Assembly (NCBI RefSeq): GCF_003946305.1
Contig: NZ_RHNS01000005.1
Location: 115,588 to 179,587, forward strand
Direction: 5' to 3'
DNA from: Lacticaseibacillus porcinae
Lineage (GTDB): Bacteria; Bacillota; Bacilli; Lactobacillales; Lactobacillaceae
DNA length: 64,000 bases
This document shows positions 1 through 7,780 of this stretch, in pieces; within the stretch, counting starts at the first letter, position 1; every line of letters starts with the position of its first letter. A model generated the notes under the pieces. The model worked only from the letters and a program-made list of their open reading frames with translations. It had not been told where the DNA came from and made no database searches. The translations under genes were made by a program, and so were the position numbers.

Positions 1-741
1 AGCATCCCGCATGGCAATGGGATTGCCTTCATAACGTGCCATCATCGCGGTGAACTTCTCTGGTAAGCTGACGCCACTCATTTGGGCCATCCGCTGGATC
101 TGGTGTTGATTGAGCACTGGCATGATCCCGGCTTCGATCGGCACGGTGATCCCAGCGGCGCGACATTTGGCAACAAAATCATAGAAGACTTGATTGTCGA
201 AAAATAATTGTGAGATCAATTGGTTAGCACCAGCATCGACTTTTAACTTCAAATGCGCAATGTCTGCATTTAAATCTGTCGCTTCTGGATGACACTCTGG
301 ATAACACGCCCCGATCACATTGAAATCATGACCTGATGCGCAAATATGGGCAACCAAATCATTGGCATGTTCAAAGTCATTGGCGACGCGTCCGCTTTTG
401 GGAATGTCGCCGCGCAACGCCAAAATATTTTGAATGCCATGAGTGGCAAATTGATCGAGCAACTCATCGACTTCAACCCCAGTCAGTTGACTTGCTGGGA
501 GATGGGCGACGGGTTCAATGCCATATTCGCTTTTGATTAAGCTGGCAATTTCAAGTGTTCCTGCTTGGCGCTTGGAGCCGCCTGCCCCAAAAGTCACCGA
601 CACAAAGTCAGGATCGAGTTGACTCAAGGCATCCATAGTACCGTAGATCCGGGAAAAATCGATCGATGGGGATTTTTGACGCGGTGGGAACACTTCAAAC
701 GAGATCACTTGGTGTTTATTGAACAGTTGATTGACTTTCAT
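1..741 (-). CDS. metF: Methylenetetrahydrofolate reductase (partial, 3' end outside window)
   Basis: I read an uninterrupted minus-strand frame from an ATG at 741 to the window edge, 247 residues. It begins [20 protein letters not shown], the typical MTHFR opening with the catalytic Glu in SFEVFPP, and contains VSVTFGAGG and LALRGDIP, the FAD/folate-binding signatures of the family. The enzyme reduces 5,10-methylene-THF to 5-methyl-THF, the methyl donor used by MetE. A good ribosome site (AAAGGAA) precedes the ATG. The start lies inside the end of metE (26 bp overlap), so the two genes are translationally linked and share the upstream T-box leader. Full-length MetF is about 280-290 residues, so only the C-terminal tail is missing. 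Confidence 0.93.
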   Translation of the reverse strand, partial: MKVNQLFNKHQVISFEVFPPRQKSPSIDFSRIYGTMDALSQLDPDFVSVTFGAGGSKRQAGTLEIASLIKSEYGIEPVAHLPASQLTGVEVDELLDQFATHGIQNILALRGDIPKSGRVANDFEHANDLVAHICASGHDFNVIGACYPECHPEATDLNADIAHLKLKVDAGANQLISQLFFDNQVFYDFVAKCRAAGITVPIEAGIMPVLNQHQIQRMAQMSGVSLPEKFTAMMARYEGNPIAMRDA

Positions 742-2998
742 GGCGTTCCTTTCGTACCAGGCGCGTCGCTTCAGCCATGTTCTTCAAGCTGGCGATGGTT
801 TCTGGTTCTTCGCGCGTCTTCAAGCCGCAATCTGGGTTGATCCAAACATGATCTTCTGGAATGCGAGCTAAGATCTTGTGGATCGTTGAGACGATTTCAT
901 CAACAGAAGGCACCCGTGGTGAGTGAATATCATAAACCCCAGGGCCAACATGGGTTTCAAAATGGGTATCATGCAAGACATCTAACAACGTCAAGTCCGC
1001 ACGTGACGCTTCAAACGAGATCACGTCAGCATCCAACGCATCAATGGCGCCGATGATGTCTTGGAATTCGGAATAGCACATATGGGTGTGGATCTGCGTC
1101 GTCGGTTGCACTTTAGCAGCGGTTAAGCGGAAAGCTGGGACGGCCCAATCCAAATATTTCGAATACCAATCTTTTTTCCGCAATGGCAAGTTCTCACGCA
1201 ATGCTGGTTCGTCGATTTGAATGACTTTGATGCCATGTTTTTCGAGATCTAAGACTTCATCAGCTAACGCCAAGGCAATTTGTTCTGTCGACAACTTCGC
1301 TGGGACATCAGCCCGTGGGAACGACCAGTTCAAAATCGTCACAGGTCCCGTCAACATGCCTTTGACCACATGATCGGTTTGCGACTGTGCATAAACGGTT
1401 TCAGCAACTGTGATCGGATGTGTACGTGACACATCACCCCAAATAATGGGTGGCTTCACGCCGCGGGTGCCGTAGGATTGGACCCAACCATTTTCCGTGA
1501 AACGGAAACCGGCGAAGTTCTCCCCGAAGTATTCGACCATGTCATTGCGTTCGAATTCACCATGCACTAACACATCTAATCCCAAGTCTTCTTGGATCTT
1601 CAACCAACGGCGCACTTCAGCGTGATTAAAGTCGGTGTATTGTTGTTCGGTGATCTCCCCTTTCCGCAATTGCGCACGATTCTTGCGGACAGCGGCAGTT
1701 TGAGGAAAACTCCCGATGGTGGTCAGCGGCAATGGTGGCAAGTTCAAGACTTTAGCTTGTTGGGCTAAACGTTCAGCGCGCTTAGGCAAGCGGGTGTAAT
1801 CTTCGGGTTTTAAGGCCGCGATTTTGGCATTTAATGCGGCATTTTCTTCATATCGTGGTGTTGCAAACAAGGCTTGGTTTTTTTGATAAGCTGGAGAGTC
1901 AACGCCGGCAACGCGAATGGCATCAAGGTCAGCGAGTTCTTGGAGTTTTTCTTGCGCAAAGGCCAAATACTTCAATTCTTGCGGCGCGATCTTGGTTTCA
2001 TTTTGCGTGGTGTATGGCACATGGAGCAATGACGTTGAGGTACTTAACACGGCGTTTTCTGGGAGTTGTTGTAACAAATCGAGGACTTGTTTGTAGTTGG
2101 TGCGCCAAATGTTTTTCCCATTGATCACGCCGGCAAACAAGGTCTTATTTGCCGGGAAGCCGAATTCACTCAACACGTTCAAGTTAGCGTCGTAGCCTTC
2201 ATTGAAGTCCAAGCCGATGCCGTCAAAAGCTAAGGCCAACAAGGTTGTGTAGGAATCGCGCACATCACCAAAATAAGTTTGGACTAGGACTTTTAAGTCA
2301 CCTTTTGCTGACAAAATGGGTTGATACAATTGCTTGAACAACGCCAAATCATCAGGCGTTTGATCATAAACTAACGCCGGTTCATCGATTTGCACCCATG
2401 ACGCCCCAAGGTCAGCAAGTTTGTTTAAGATCGAACGATAGGCATTGATCAAATCGCTGACAAAGTCTGTGGGTTGTTTGCCATCTAAGAAGCGACTCAA
2501 CCGCAACAAGGTGTACGGTCCAACTAAAGTCGGTCGCGCGTTGATACCTTGGGCTTTGGCTTCTTTGAATTGATCGAACAATTGCCAATCGCCGACTTTG
2601 ATTTGGGTGTCAGCGTCAAATTCAGGGGTTAAATAATGATAGTTGGTGTTGAACCACTTTTTCATTGGTAAGGCTTTAACGTCGCCAGTTTCACCTTGAT
2701 ACCCACGCGCCAACGCGAAGTATTCATCTAAGTCATTCAAATGCAGCTCTTGATAACGCTTAGGGACGATGTTAAGCAGCTTGGCAGTATCTAATGTGGT
2801 ATCAAAGAAAGAAAAATCGCCAGTCGGGATCTGATCGATGCCTGCTTGTTGAATGGTGTGCCAATTCTTCGCGCGAAGTTGTTTGGCAGTGGTTTGCAGT
2901 TCGTCTTGCGTAATTTGATGTTTGAAATATTTTTGGGTGGCAAATTTTAATTCGCGATGTTCCCCGATACGTGGATAGCCGATGATAGTTTTGGTCAT
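716..2998 (-). CDS. metE: Cobalamin-independent methionine synthase
   Basis: The 760-residue protein is the usual MetE length and has both MetE domains, from [18 protein letters not shown] at the N-terminus to the C-terminal catalytic barrel. Zinc-ligand regions are visible: [10 protein letters not shown] (His and Cys) and [11 protein letters not shown] (second Cys); [11 protein letters not shown] and [14 protein letters not shown] are further family signatures. It transfers a methyl group from 5-methyl-THF polyglutamate to homocysteine. The ATG follows AGGAGG with good spacing. It is the first gene of a metE-metF operon whose leader is a T-box. No B12-dependent MetH is seen here. Confidence 0.97.
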   Translation of the reverse strand: MTKTIIGYPRIGEHRELKFATQKYFKHQITQDELQTTAKQLRAKNWHTIQQAGIDQIPTGDFSFFDTTLDTAKLLNIVPKRYQELHLNDLDEYFALARGYQGETGDVKALPMKKWFNTNYHYLTPEFDADTQIKVGDWQLFDQFKEAKAQGINARPTLVGPYTLLRLSRFLDGKQPTDFVSDLINAYRSILNKLADLGASWVQIDEPALVYDQTPDDLALFKQLYQPILSAKGDLKVLVQTYFGDVRDSYTTLLALAFDGIGLDFNEGYDANLNVLSEFGFPANKTLFAGVINGKNIWRTNYKQVLDLLQQLPENAVLSTSTSLLHVPYTTQNETKIAPQELKYLAFAQEKLQELADLDAIRVAGVDSPAYQKNQALFATPRYEENAALNAKIAALKPEDYTRLPKRAERLAQQAKVLNLPPLPLTTIGSFPQTAAVRKNRAQLRKGEITEQQYTDFNHAEVRRWLKIQEDLGLDVLVHGEFERNDMVEYFGENFAGFRFTENGWVQSYGTRGVKPPIIWGDVSRTHPITVAETVYAQSQTDHVVKGMLTGPVTILNWSFPRADVPAKLSTEQIALALADEVLDLEKHGIKVIQIDEPALRENLPLRKKDWYSKYLDWAVPAFRLTAAKVQPTTQIHTHMCYSEFQDIIGAIDALDADVISFEASRADLTLLDVLHDTHFETHVGPGVYDIHSPRVPSVDEIVSTIHKILARIPEDHVWINPDCGLKTREEPETIASLKNMAEATRLVRKERHESQSTVQ

Positions 2999-3022
2999 GA
3001 TGGACTCCTCCTAAATGAATGC

Positions 3023-3083
3023 TCGTCGTGATTTTTGAAACAACGATGACCTGGTCACCTCAAGGCGTTTCAAAAATCACTGG
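3023..3083. repeat. Repeat family C, minimal copy C0
   Basis: Perfect 14-bp inverted arms (3028-3041 and 3067-3080) enclose CAACG...TGACCTGGTCACC. The order CGTCGTG-arm-CAACG-(T/C)GAC...CTGGTC-arm-CACTGG matches the complete family C copies at 23160 and 32517, with the inner hairpin deleted. It lies in the metE 5' UTR between the T-box terminator and the ribosome site, so it would be a hairpin in read-through mRNA. Confidence 0.6.
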
Positions 3084-3084
3084 T

Positions 3085-3366
3085 AAAAAAAAGCGCCGCA
3101 CTCGACGCCAAACAATTGACGTCAAGGACAGCGATGCTGTGGTACCACCTTGATTCATGCACCGCTCGCACGCTGCACCTCATGAAGTCCGATCAGACTC
3201 CGACGCGATAATGGGCGCACCCATGACACTCTTACCCGAGCTCGAATGTCAGCGATTTTCAAAGACCATCTTCACCGACATGCGTTTGCCGCCTTGCACC
3301 AAATGGCGGCTCTCTGTTAAAACGCAACAGTTCGGTTACTCATCTTCTCATCGCTTCTTTATGTTG
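3085..3366 (-). promoter_or_regulatory. T-box riboswitch leader of metE-metF
   Basis: Read on the minus strand, 3153-3137 contains AGGTGGTACCACAGC, the T-box sequence that pairs with the tRNA acceptor end. The 5' part has GATGAGAAGATGAGTAAC, the K-turn/AGUA region of Stem I. Downstream, GCGTC and GGCGC (3108-3104 and 3097-3093) form an intrinsic terminator followed by eight T. The downstream genes imply tRNA-Met as the effector, with an AUG specifier; I could not place the specifier codon securely. Uncharged tRNA would favour read-through into metE. Confidence 0.9.
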
Positions 3367-3371
3367 AACTC

Positions 3372-3400
3372 ATCATAACCACATCGGCATAACGTGTCAA
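3372..3400 (-). promoter_or_regulatory. Promoter of the T-box-metE-metF transcript
   Basis: On the minus strand there is TTGACA, a 17-bp spacer, then TATGAT. Transcription would start near 3365, at the 5' end of T-box Stem I. Confidence 0.85.
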
Positions 3401-3549
3401 CGAATTAGGCATCGTCTTTTCCTATCATCGTGTATAGTTAAAAACTATAACCAGTTGCATTGAAAAGTTTAAGCTTCGTTTGATAACGATTTTCACTGCC
3501 GCGGTTGCTGTAAAATAAAGTATCGACGGTTTATTTTGGAGGTGGGCAC

Positions 3550-4368
3550 ATGCATCGACGCAATATTTTCATCATCAGTTTGACGGTTTTCCTGCTTGGC
3601 GTGGCGCCCACTCATTTCGCGCACGCCAGCACTATCACCCAACCTGTCACCCTTTATGTTCACGGTCATCATGGCACGATCCGCTCGATGCGACCGTTGA
3701 TGTTAGCGGCGCAACGTGATGCCAATGCGACACCAGCTTTGATCGCCACCGTTAAACCTGATGGCGAAGTTTCTTATCTTGGCCGTTTGACTGCGCGAAT
3801 GCACCATCCGATGGTGCAAGTGGTGTTTGACGACAAGCGCACAGTTGATTTTCACCGTTTGCGGATGTATTTACATAATGTCGTCTTCGGTTTGAAGGCT
3901 CGCTATCATGTGCGCGCGGTCAACTTTGTCGCGCATTCTCTTGGTAATACTGCGGTGGAATGGTATTTACTGCGTTGGGGGCAAGATCCAAAGTTGCCAC
4001 ATGTTAAGAAGTGGGCCGCCATTGCTGGGCCTTTCGACAGCATTCCTCGGATGCACATGCAACCGATGCACAATCATCTCGATCCTGATGGACAACCACA
4101 TTTAATGGCACCAGATTACCGCATGGCCATGTTGCGCCGCGATCAATTCCCGCGATTAGCAGTGTTGAATATTTACGGAGATCTAGAGGACGGCTCGCAC
4201 TCTGATGGCAAAATTCTTAATGCCTCTAGCCGAGCCCTAGGCTATTTATTAACCAACCACTCCGGCAGTTATCAAGAATTACGATTCACCGGACCTGACG
4301 CGCAACATACGAAGTTGCGGGATAATCCCCGAGTCGCCGCAGCTGTCGATAATTTCTTATGGCCATAA
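3550..4368 (+). CDS. Secreted alpha/beta hydrolase, DUF915 family
   Basis: The 272-residue protein has an N-terminal signal peptide (charged MHRR, hydrophobic core, likely cleavage after THFAHA). It carries a lipase-like fold: an oxyanion-side VHGHHG, a nucleophile elbow in NFVAHSLGN (AHSLG in place of GHSxG), an acid-loop candidate in YGDLEDGSHSDG, and a late His in DAQHTKLRDNP. DUF915 proteins are uncharacterised cell-envelope hydrolases common in lactobacilli; the substrate is unknown. GGAGGT precedes the ATG by a normal distance. A second family member lies at 11555-12409. It is monocistronic, ending at a strong hairpin. Confidence 0.85.
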   Translation: MHRRNIFIISLTVFLLGVAPTHFAHASTITQPVTLYVHGHHGTIRSMRPLMLAAQRDANATPALIATVKPDGEVSYLGRLTARMHHPMVQVVFDDKRTVDFHRLRMYLHNVVFGLKARYHVRAVNFVAHSLGNTAVEWYLLRWGQDPKLPHVKKWAAIAGPFDSIPRMHMQPMHNHLDPDGQPHLMAPDYRMAMLRRDQFPRLAVLNIYGDLEDGSHSDGKILNASSRALGYLLTNHSGSYQELRFTGPDAQHTKLRDNPRVAAAVDNFLWP

Positions 4369-4373
4369 ACGTC

Positions 4374-4409
4374 AAAGTCGCCTCGCAATATGATTGCGAG
4401 GCGACTTTT
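4374..4409. terminator. Bidirectional intrinsic terminator
   Basis: A 16-bp stem AAAGTCGCCTCGCAAT / ATTGCGAGGCGACTTT with a 3-nt loop, T-rich on both flanks. It ends the DUF915 gene on the plus strand and the RNA candidate arriving on the minus strand. Confidence 0.85.
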
Positions 4410-4819
4410 GCATCGTTGGCACACCAAATCCACGAAACAGTATTCTGCTTCGTGGATCCGCGGCTTCTAGCCGATTCAATTACGTGTCTGCGGTATCACA
4501 CAATTTCAAGGACGTTGCTGCGGGCCTTGGCTTATTAGACCTCAACCACGTTCGTTGCTAATCGGCTTTGCACTGCCTTTGGCAAACAGACGTCGCCTTG
4601 CGTCTCACGTCACCGTGAGGGCACTACTCCCGGCTGTAACTGGTTTGAGTCCACGACTGGGACCCTTCAGTACCGGCACTTTGGAACTGGAGATCTAGCA
4701 GCGCTCGACAGTTAAGCCCAGATGCTACGGGATGGTCTCCGAGAGTTTAGCGGGCACTTCCACCCGTCGCGAAGTGATACGAGTGACCTGCGCTCAGCCA
4801 CCCACTCCTCATAGAATTC
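4410..4819 (-). ncRNA. Candidate long structured non-coding RNA, class not identified
   Basis: About 410-445 nt without a credible reading frame, with several helices. 4429-4436 pairs with 4449-4456 (plus CAG/CTG inside); 4469-4476 pairs over a distance with 4560-4567 (AGCCGATT/AATCGGCT, 8 bp); smaller hairpins include TGCC/GGCA, AGACG/CGTCT, CACG/CGTG and CAGTACC/GGAACTG. A promoter with consensus spacing points into it from the right and a terminator hairpin stands at its left end, so the minus strand is the likelier sense. I looked for RNase P RNA, tmRNA, SRP RNA, 6S and T-box signatures and found none. Another 8-bp pairing (4732-4739 with 4820-4827) overlaps the predicted -10, so strand and 5' end are not certain. 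Confidence 0.55.
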
Positions 4820-4825
4820 GAGACC

Positions 4826-4854
4826 ATGATAGCGCCTTCATCAAACTAAGTCAA
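4826..4854 (-). promoter_or_regulatory. Promoter for the long RNA candidate
   Basis: Minus strand: TTGACT, 17-bp spacer, TATCAT, giving a start near 4819. It is separated from the upstream copY-like gene by that gene's own terminator. Confidence 0.65.
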
Positions 4855-4897
4855 GTACTATTGCCGAGAACTTTTTGTAAATGTTTTGTATCGGATA

Positions 4898-4926
4898 TAA
4901 AAACGAGACCATCGCTGGTCTCGTCG
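4898..4926 (-). terminator. Terminator of the CopY-like gene
   Basis: Minus-strand stem ACGAGACC / GGTCTCGT with a 6-nt loop, followed by TTTTTAT. Confidence 0.8.
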
Positions 4927-4941
4927 GTTAATTTGATAAGT

Positions 4942-5379
4942 TTAGCAGCAACTGTCGTCATTACCCGGTGGCAGACAGTCGCAAGTGACCATACTTGGTG
5001 CATTGGCGAGTTTCGTTGAAACGACTTGTTGCAAGCTTTCAAGATCGCCTTGCGTCATCGTGGTGGCTTGCACTAAGTTGACCAATGTTTGGCCTTTTTT
5101 CATCGCGCATAAATGAGCAAATAATTCTTGAACAGTTTCGTCCATTGCCGTGCGCTCATCTACAGTGGCAGAATACGAGTAGCGATGCCCATCTTTGGTC
5201 ACATCCAGTAGGCCTTTTTTGACTAAGCGGCCTAGCAACGTTTTGATCGTGGATTCAGACCAATCACGTTTTTGTTGGAGTAAAGTGATCAAATCACGGC
5301 TGTGGACGTCCCCTTTAGTCCACACAATGCGCATCAGATCCCATTCTGCTGGGGTAATGTCGTTGATCCTTGGTGTCAT
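4942..5379 (-). CDS. CopY/BlaI-type transcriptional repressor
   Basis: The 145-residue protein is a winged-helix repressor of the CopY/BlaI/MecI family: ITPAEWDLMRIVWTKGDV, then DWSESTIKTLLGRLVKKGLL as recognition helix, and a C-terminal dimerisation part. It ends CDCLPPGNDDSCC, a variant of the CopY cysteine hook (usually CxCx4CxC) that binds Cu(I) or Zn, so copper sensing is the best guess. The start chosen is the ATG after AGGAGG at 5379; a longer frame upstream has no ribosome site. No copper ATPase or chaperone is adjacent, so it either acts at a distance or controls only itself. Confidence 0.8.
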   Translation of the reverse strand: MTPRINDITPAEWDLMRIVWTKGDVHSRDLITLLQQKRDWSESTIKTLLGRLVKKGLLDVTKDGHRYSYSATVDERTAMDETVQELFAHLCAMKKGQTLVNLVQATTMTQGDLESLQQVVSTKLANAPSMVTCDCLPPGNDDSCC

Positions 5380-5392
5380 GTTTCTCCTCCTA

Positions 5393-5404
5393 TACCAATT
5401 GGTA
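5393..5404. promoter_or_regulatory. Palindrome in the copY-like promoter, putative operator
   Basis: TACCAATTGGTA is a perfect 12-bp palindrome between the -10-like TAAAAT and the ribosome site of the CopY-like gene. It differs from the classical cop box TACANNTGTA at the third and fourth base of each half. Autoregulation is inferred from position only. Confidence 0.5.
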
Positions 5405-5522
5405 CGAGAATATTTTACCATGTTAAAACGCAGTGTGCTGAGTTTTCTTTTTTCAAAAGTTTTTACATAAGTAAGCGGTATCACCCAAGCCTAGCAGTGT
5501 CAACAGTAAACTGCAAAATCTC

Positions 5523-5552
5523 CTGCCACAAATGAATAAACTATGTTAGAAT
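5523..5552 (+). promoter_or_regulatory. Promoter of fba
   Basis: CTGCCA, 18-bp spacer, TAGAAT, about 40 bp before the ribosome site of fba. Confidence 0.55.
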
Positions 5553-5598
5553 AAAAGGGTAAAAAAAATAAGTTTTCATTCTTTAGGAGGAACTATAC

Positions 5599-6480
5599 AT
5601 GCCATTAGTACACGGCACTGAATTGTTTCAAGCTGCTCGCAAGGGTCACTACGCTATCGGTGCGTTCAACACCAACAACCTTGAATGGACCCGTGCCATT
5701 CTTAAAGGCGCACAAGAACTGAACGTTCCAGTTCTTATCCAAACTTCCATGGGCGCTGCTAAGTACATGGGCGGCTACGAACTTTGCAAGCAACTGATCG
5801 AAGCAACGGTTAAGTCCATGGCGATCACTGTCCCAGTTGTTATTCACCTTGACCATGGTGACTACGAAGCTGCCAAGGAAGCTATTGCTGCTGGCTACAA
5901 CTCCGTTATGTTCGATGGCCACGACTTGCCTTTCGAAGAAAACGTTGCTAAGACTAAGGAAATCGTTGCTTTAGCACATGCTAAAGGCATTTCCGTCGAA
6001 GCTGAAGTTGGTTCTATCGGTGGTGAAGAAGACGGTGTTGTCGGCGAAGGCGAATTAGCATCTGTTGAAGAAGCTAAGACTTTAGCTGCAACTGGCATCG
6101 ACTTCTTAGCTGCTGGTATCGGTAACATCCACGGCCAATATCCTGCTAACTGGAAGGGCCTGCACTTCGACCGTCTCCAAGAAATTGCTGACGCTGTTGA
6201 CTTACCTCTTGTCTTGCACGGTGGCTCCGGCATCCCTCAAGACCAAGTTGAAAAGGCTATCCACATGGGTATCTCCAAGCTCAACATCAACACTGAATGC
6301 CAATTGGCCTTTGCTAAAGCTACTCGTGAATACATCGAAGCTGGCAAAGATCAACAAGGTAAGGGCTACGATCCTCGTAAGCTTCTTGCACCTGGTACTC
6401 AAGCTATCACAGATACTTTCGAAGAAATCTGTGGCTGGATGGGCACTAAGCCTGTTAAGTTGGTTCCTGAAGAAATCTAA
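5599..6480 (+). CDS. fba: Fructose-bisphosphate aldolase, class II
   Basis: The 293-residue protein is a class II (zinc) aldolase, splitting fructose-1,6-bisphosphate into DHAP and GAP in the cytoplasm. Zinc ligands lie in VIHLDHGDYE, EAEVGSIGGEEDG, GIGNIHGQYP and LVLHGGSGIP; the phosphate loop is SKLNINTECQ. The ATG follows AGGAGG. Codon use is strongly biased to a few codons compared with neighbours, as expected of a highly expressed glycolytic gene. Its presence suggests a working Embden-Meyerhof pathway, as in homofermentative or facultatively heterofermentative lactobacilli. Confidence 0.97.
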   Translation: MPLVHGTELFQAARKGHYAIGAFNTNNLEWTRAILKGAQELNVPVLIQTSMGAAKYMGGYELCKQLIEATVKSMAITVPVVIHLDHGDYEAAKEAIAAGYNSVMFDGHDLPFEENVAKTKEIVALAHAKGISVEAEVGSIGGEEDGVVGEGELASVEEAKTLAATGIDFLAAGIGNIHGQYPANWKGLHFDRLQEIADAVDLPLVLHGGSGIPQDQVEKAIHMGISKLNINTECQLAFAKATREYIEAGKDQQGKGYDPRKLLAPGTQAITDTFEEICGWMGTKPVKLVPEEI

Positions 6481-6498
6481 TTTAACCAGTGCAAATGA

Positions 6499-6534
6499 AA
6501 ACACCGATCAGCGTAAGCTGGCCGGTGTTTTTTT
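6499..6534 (+). terminator. Terminator of fba
   Basis: Stem ACACCG(A)TCAGC / GCTGGC-CGGTGT with a GTAA loop, followed by seven T. Confidence 0.9.
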
Positions 6535-6542
6535 GCGCATAT

Positions 6543-7109
6543 TTAGTAATCTAACAAATAATCTCGTGCAAGTTGCTGGTAGCTTTCAGTATTCAACTTG
6601 AATCGTACACGATACCGTGCATTCGAATTGTAAAGCCACTGAATTGTCACCAGCGCCCAACTCATTCGCTCGTGTTCTTCACTCGTCACTTTACTTTTTA
6701 CTACGGAACTTCCGACAATCGCACCTACAGGCCCCGCAACAACCGTCCCTAATAATGCAGCGCCAGCTTTACCAGACGAGTGGACTGTTGTTTCGATATC
6801 GTATTGTGGCATAAATTCGATGCCAACAATGGCAATTTCTGGCGAATCATTAGCCTTGGTGACATGAAAAGTCCGCTGATTGTTGCTGAATGTAAGTTTT
6901 AATTGAACTGGCGTTGACGTTGCCTGAAAATTACCCAACTTTGGTAAATCTACCCCGTCAACTTCAAAAGTCAATATACGATAAGATCCCACGGTTCCTC
7001 GCGCTCGTTCCAATTCTTCAATTGCACTTTCCTCTTCAGTAATTTTGATCCACGTCCAAACACAAAGGCCACCAAAGATCAACATCACTAACGCCACGGC
7101 TGCTCCCAT
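6543..7109 (-). CDS. Hypothetical membrane-anchored protein with glycine-zipper segment
   Basis: A 188-residue protein not recognised by family. Residues 1-22 form a single membrane anchor (LVMLIFGGLCVWTWIKI), followed by a short charged helix (EEESAIEELERARG) and a beta-rich extracytoplasmic or cytoplasmic domain. Residues about 112-134 are a glycine-zipper-like hydrophobic stretch (GAALLGTVVAGPVGAIVGSS). The ATG follows GGGGGAG. It begins 13 bp after the stop of a lipoprotein gene, so the two form an operon and probably act together at the membrane. Confidence 0.6.
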   Translation of the reverse strand: MGAAVALVMLIFGGLCVWTWIKITEEESAIEELERARGTVGSYRILTFEVDGVDLPKLGNFQATSTPVQLKLTFSNNQRTFHVTKANDSPEIAIVGIEFMPQYDIETTVHSSGKAGAALLGTVVAGPVGAIVGSSVVKSKVTSEEHERMSWALVTIQWLYNSNARYRVRFKLNTESYQQLARDYLLDY

Positions 7110-7122
7110 ATTTTTTCTCCCC

Positions 7123-7545
7123 CTAACTGACGGATAACCAAATTGAGCGATTACCTATATCCGTGCGTAGTTGAAGGTCAGTCAGATTTTCAGAGTCATA
7201 GTTTCCAGAATATTCCTCTTGGTATTGGGCTGGAGATGAAGGATCTTCTGTAAAATTCAAATCGATTGAATGATTTGTTGTATCGATCTCATATTTAAAC
7301 GCAGCGATCATCTCGCCATGACGCTTAACAATTCCGTCATTACTGGTTGACGCAAATTGAAATTTATCACCATTTCTTGCATCTCCTTCATGATCAAAGC
7401 TTGAAGAAGAGGCGCTGAATAAATTCCAATCAATATCAGAAATGTTTTTAATCGTAAGTCCTTCTGTTTCTTTATCGATTGCGGAACAGCCAAATAAAAG
7501 CGAAACTAATACGAAAGTTGTCAAGATAATTGATAGCTTTTTCAA
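7123..7545 (-). CDS. Hypothetical lipoprotein
   Basis: A 140-residue protein whose start I place at TTG 7545 after AAGGAG; an upstream ATG has no ribosome site. It then reads (M)KKLSIILTTFVLVSLLFGCS, a type II signal peptide with lipobox LLFGC. The mature part is hydrophilic and Asp/Ser-rich with no family I recognise. It is the first gene of a two-gene operon with the anchored protein at 6543-7109. Confidence 0.65.
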   Translation of the reverse strand: MKKLSIILTTFVLVSLLFGCSAIDKETEGLTIKNISDIDWNLFSASSSSFDHEGDARNGDKFQFASTSNDGIVKRHGEMIAAFKYEIDTTNHSIDLNFTEDPSSPAQYQEEYSGNYDSENLTDLQLRTDIGNRSIWLSVS

Positions 7546-7734
7546 GGGGAAAATCTCCTTATGATATTTTTTGATGCAGAATAACCTTATCATACAATAA
7601 AATCAGCGTCCATTCATACTAATTATCGGTTAACCTATCCTTAACGCTTAAATAATATTCTTTTTTTGATAAGGAAGGTTAATTCACTCTCAAAAAAATT
7701 GTATTTTTTCTCGACCGCAAGTATCAAACGCCCT

Positions 7735-7769
7735 CTTTTTTGCGTATATATATAATGAACGCAAAAAAG
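7735..7769. promoter_or_regulatory. Inverted repeat flanking the -10 box of the next gene
   Basis: Perfect 11-bp arms CTTTTTTGCGT (7735-7745) and ACGCAAAAAAG (7759-7769) enclose TATAAT (7751-7756). No good -35 is visible. Because the arms straddle the -10 and expected start, DNA-level recognition by a regulator is more likely than an mRNA hairpin. Confidence 0.5.
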
Positions 7770-7780
7770 GAGGAGTAAAC

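Noticed and set aside
3157..3378. 73-residue frame in the metE leader
   Set aside because: It runs antisense through the T-box, has no ribosome site and no protein-like composition.
4410..4819. RNase P RNA, tmRNA or SRP RNA
   Set aside because: The invariant segments (GAGGAAAGTCC and ACAGAA for RNase P, the tag frame and acceptor end for tmRNA, the SRP core) are absent on both strands.
4732..4827. 8-bp pairing ATGGTCTC/GAGACCAT as an outer stem of the long RNA
   Set aside because: Its right half overlaps the predicted -10 box of the minus-strand promoter, so it cannot be in that transcript; it would require a plus-strand RNA, for which no good promoter is visible.
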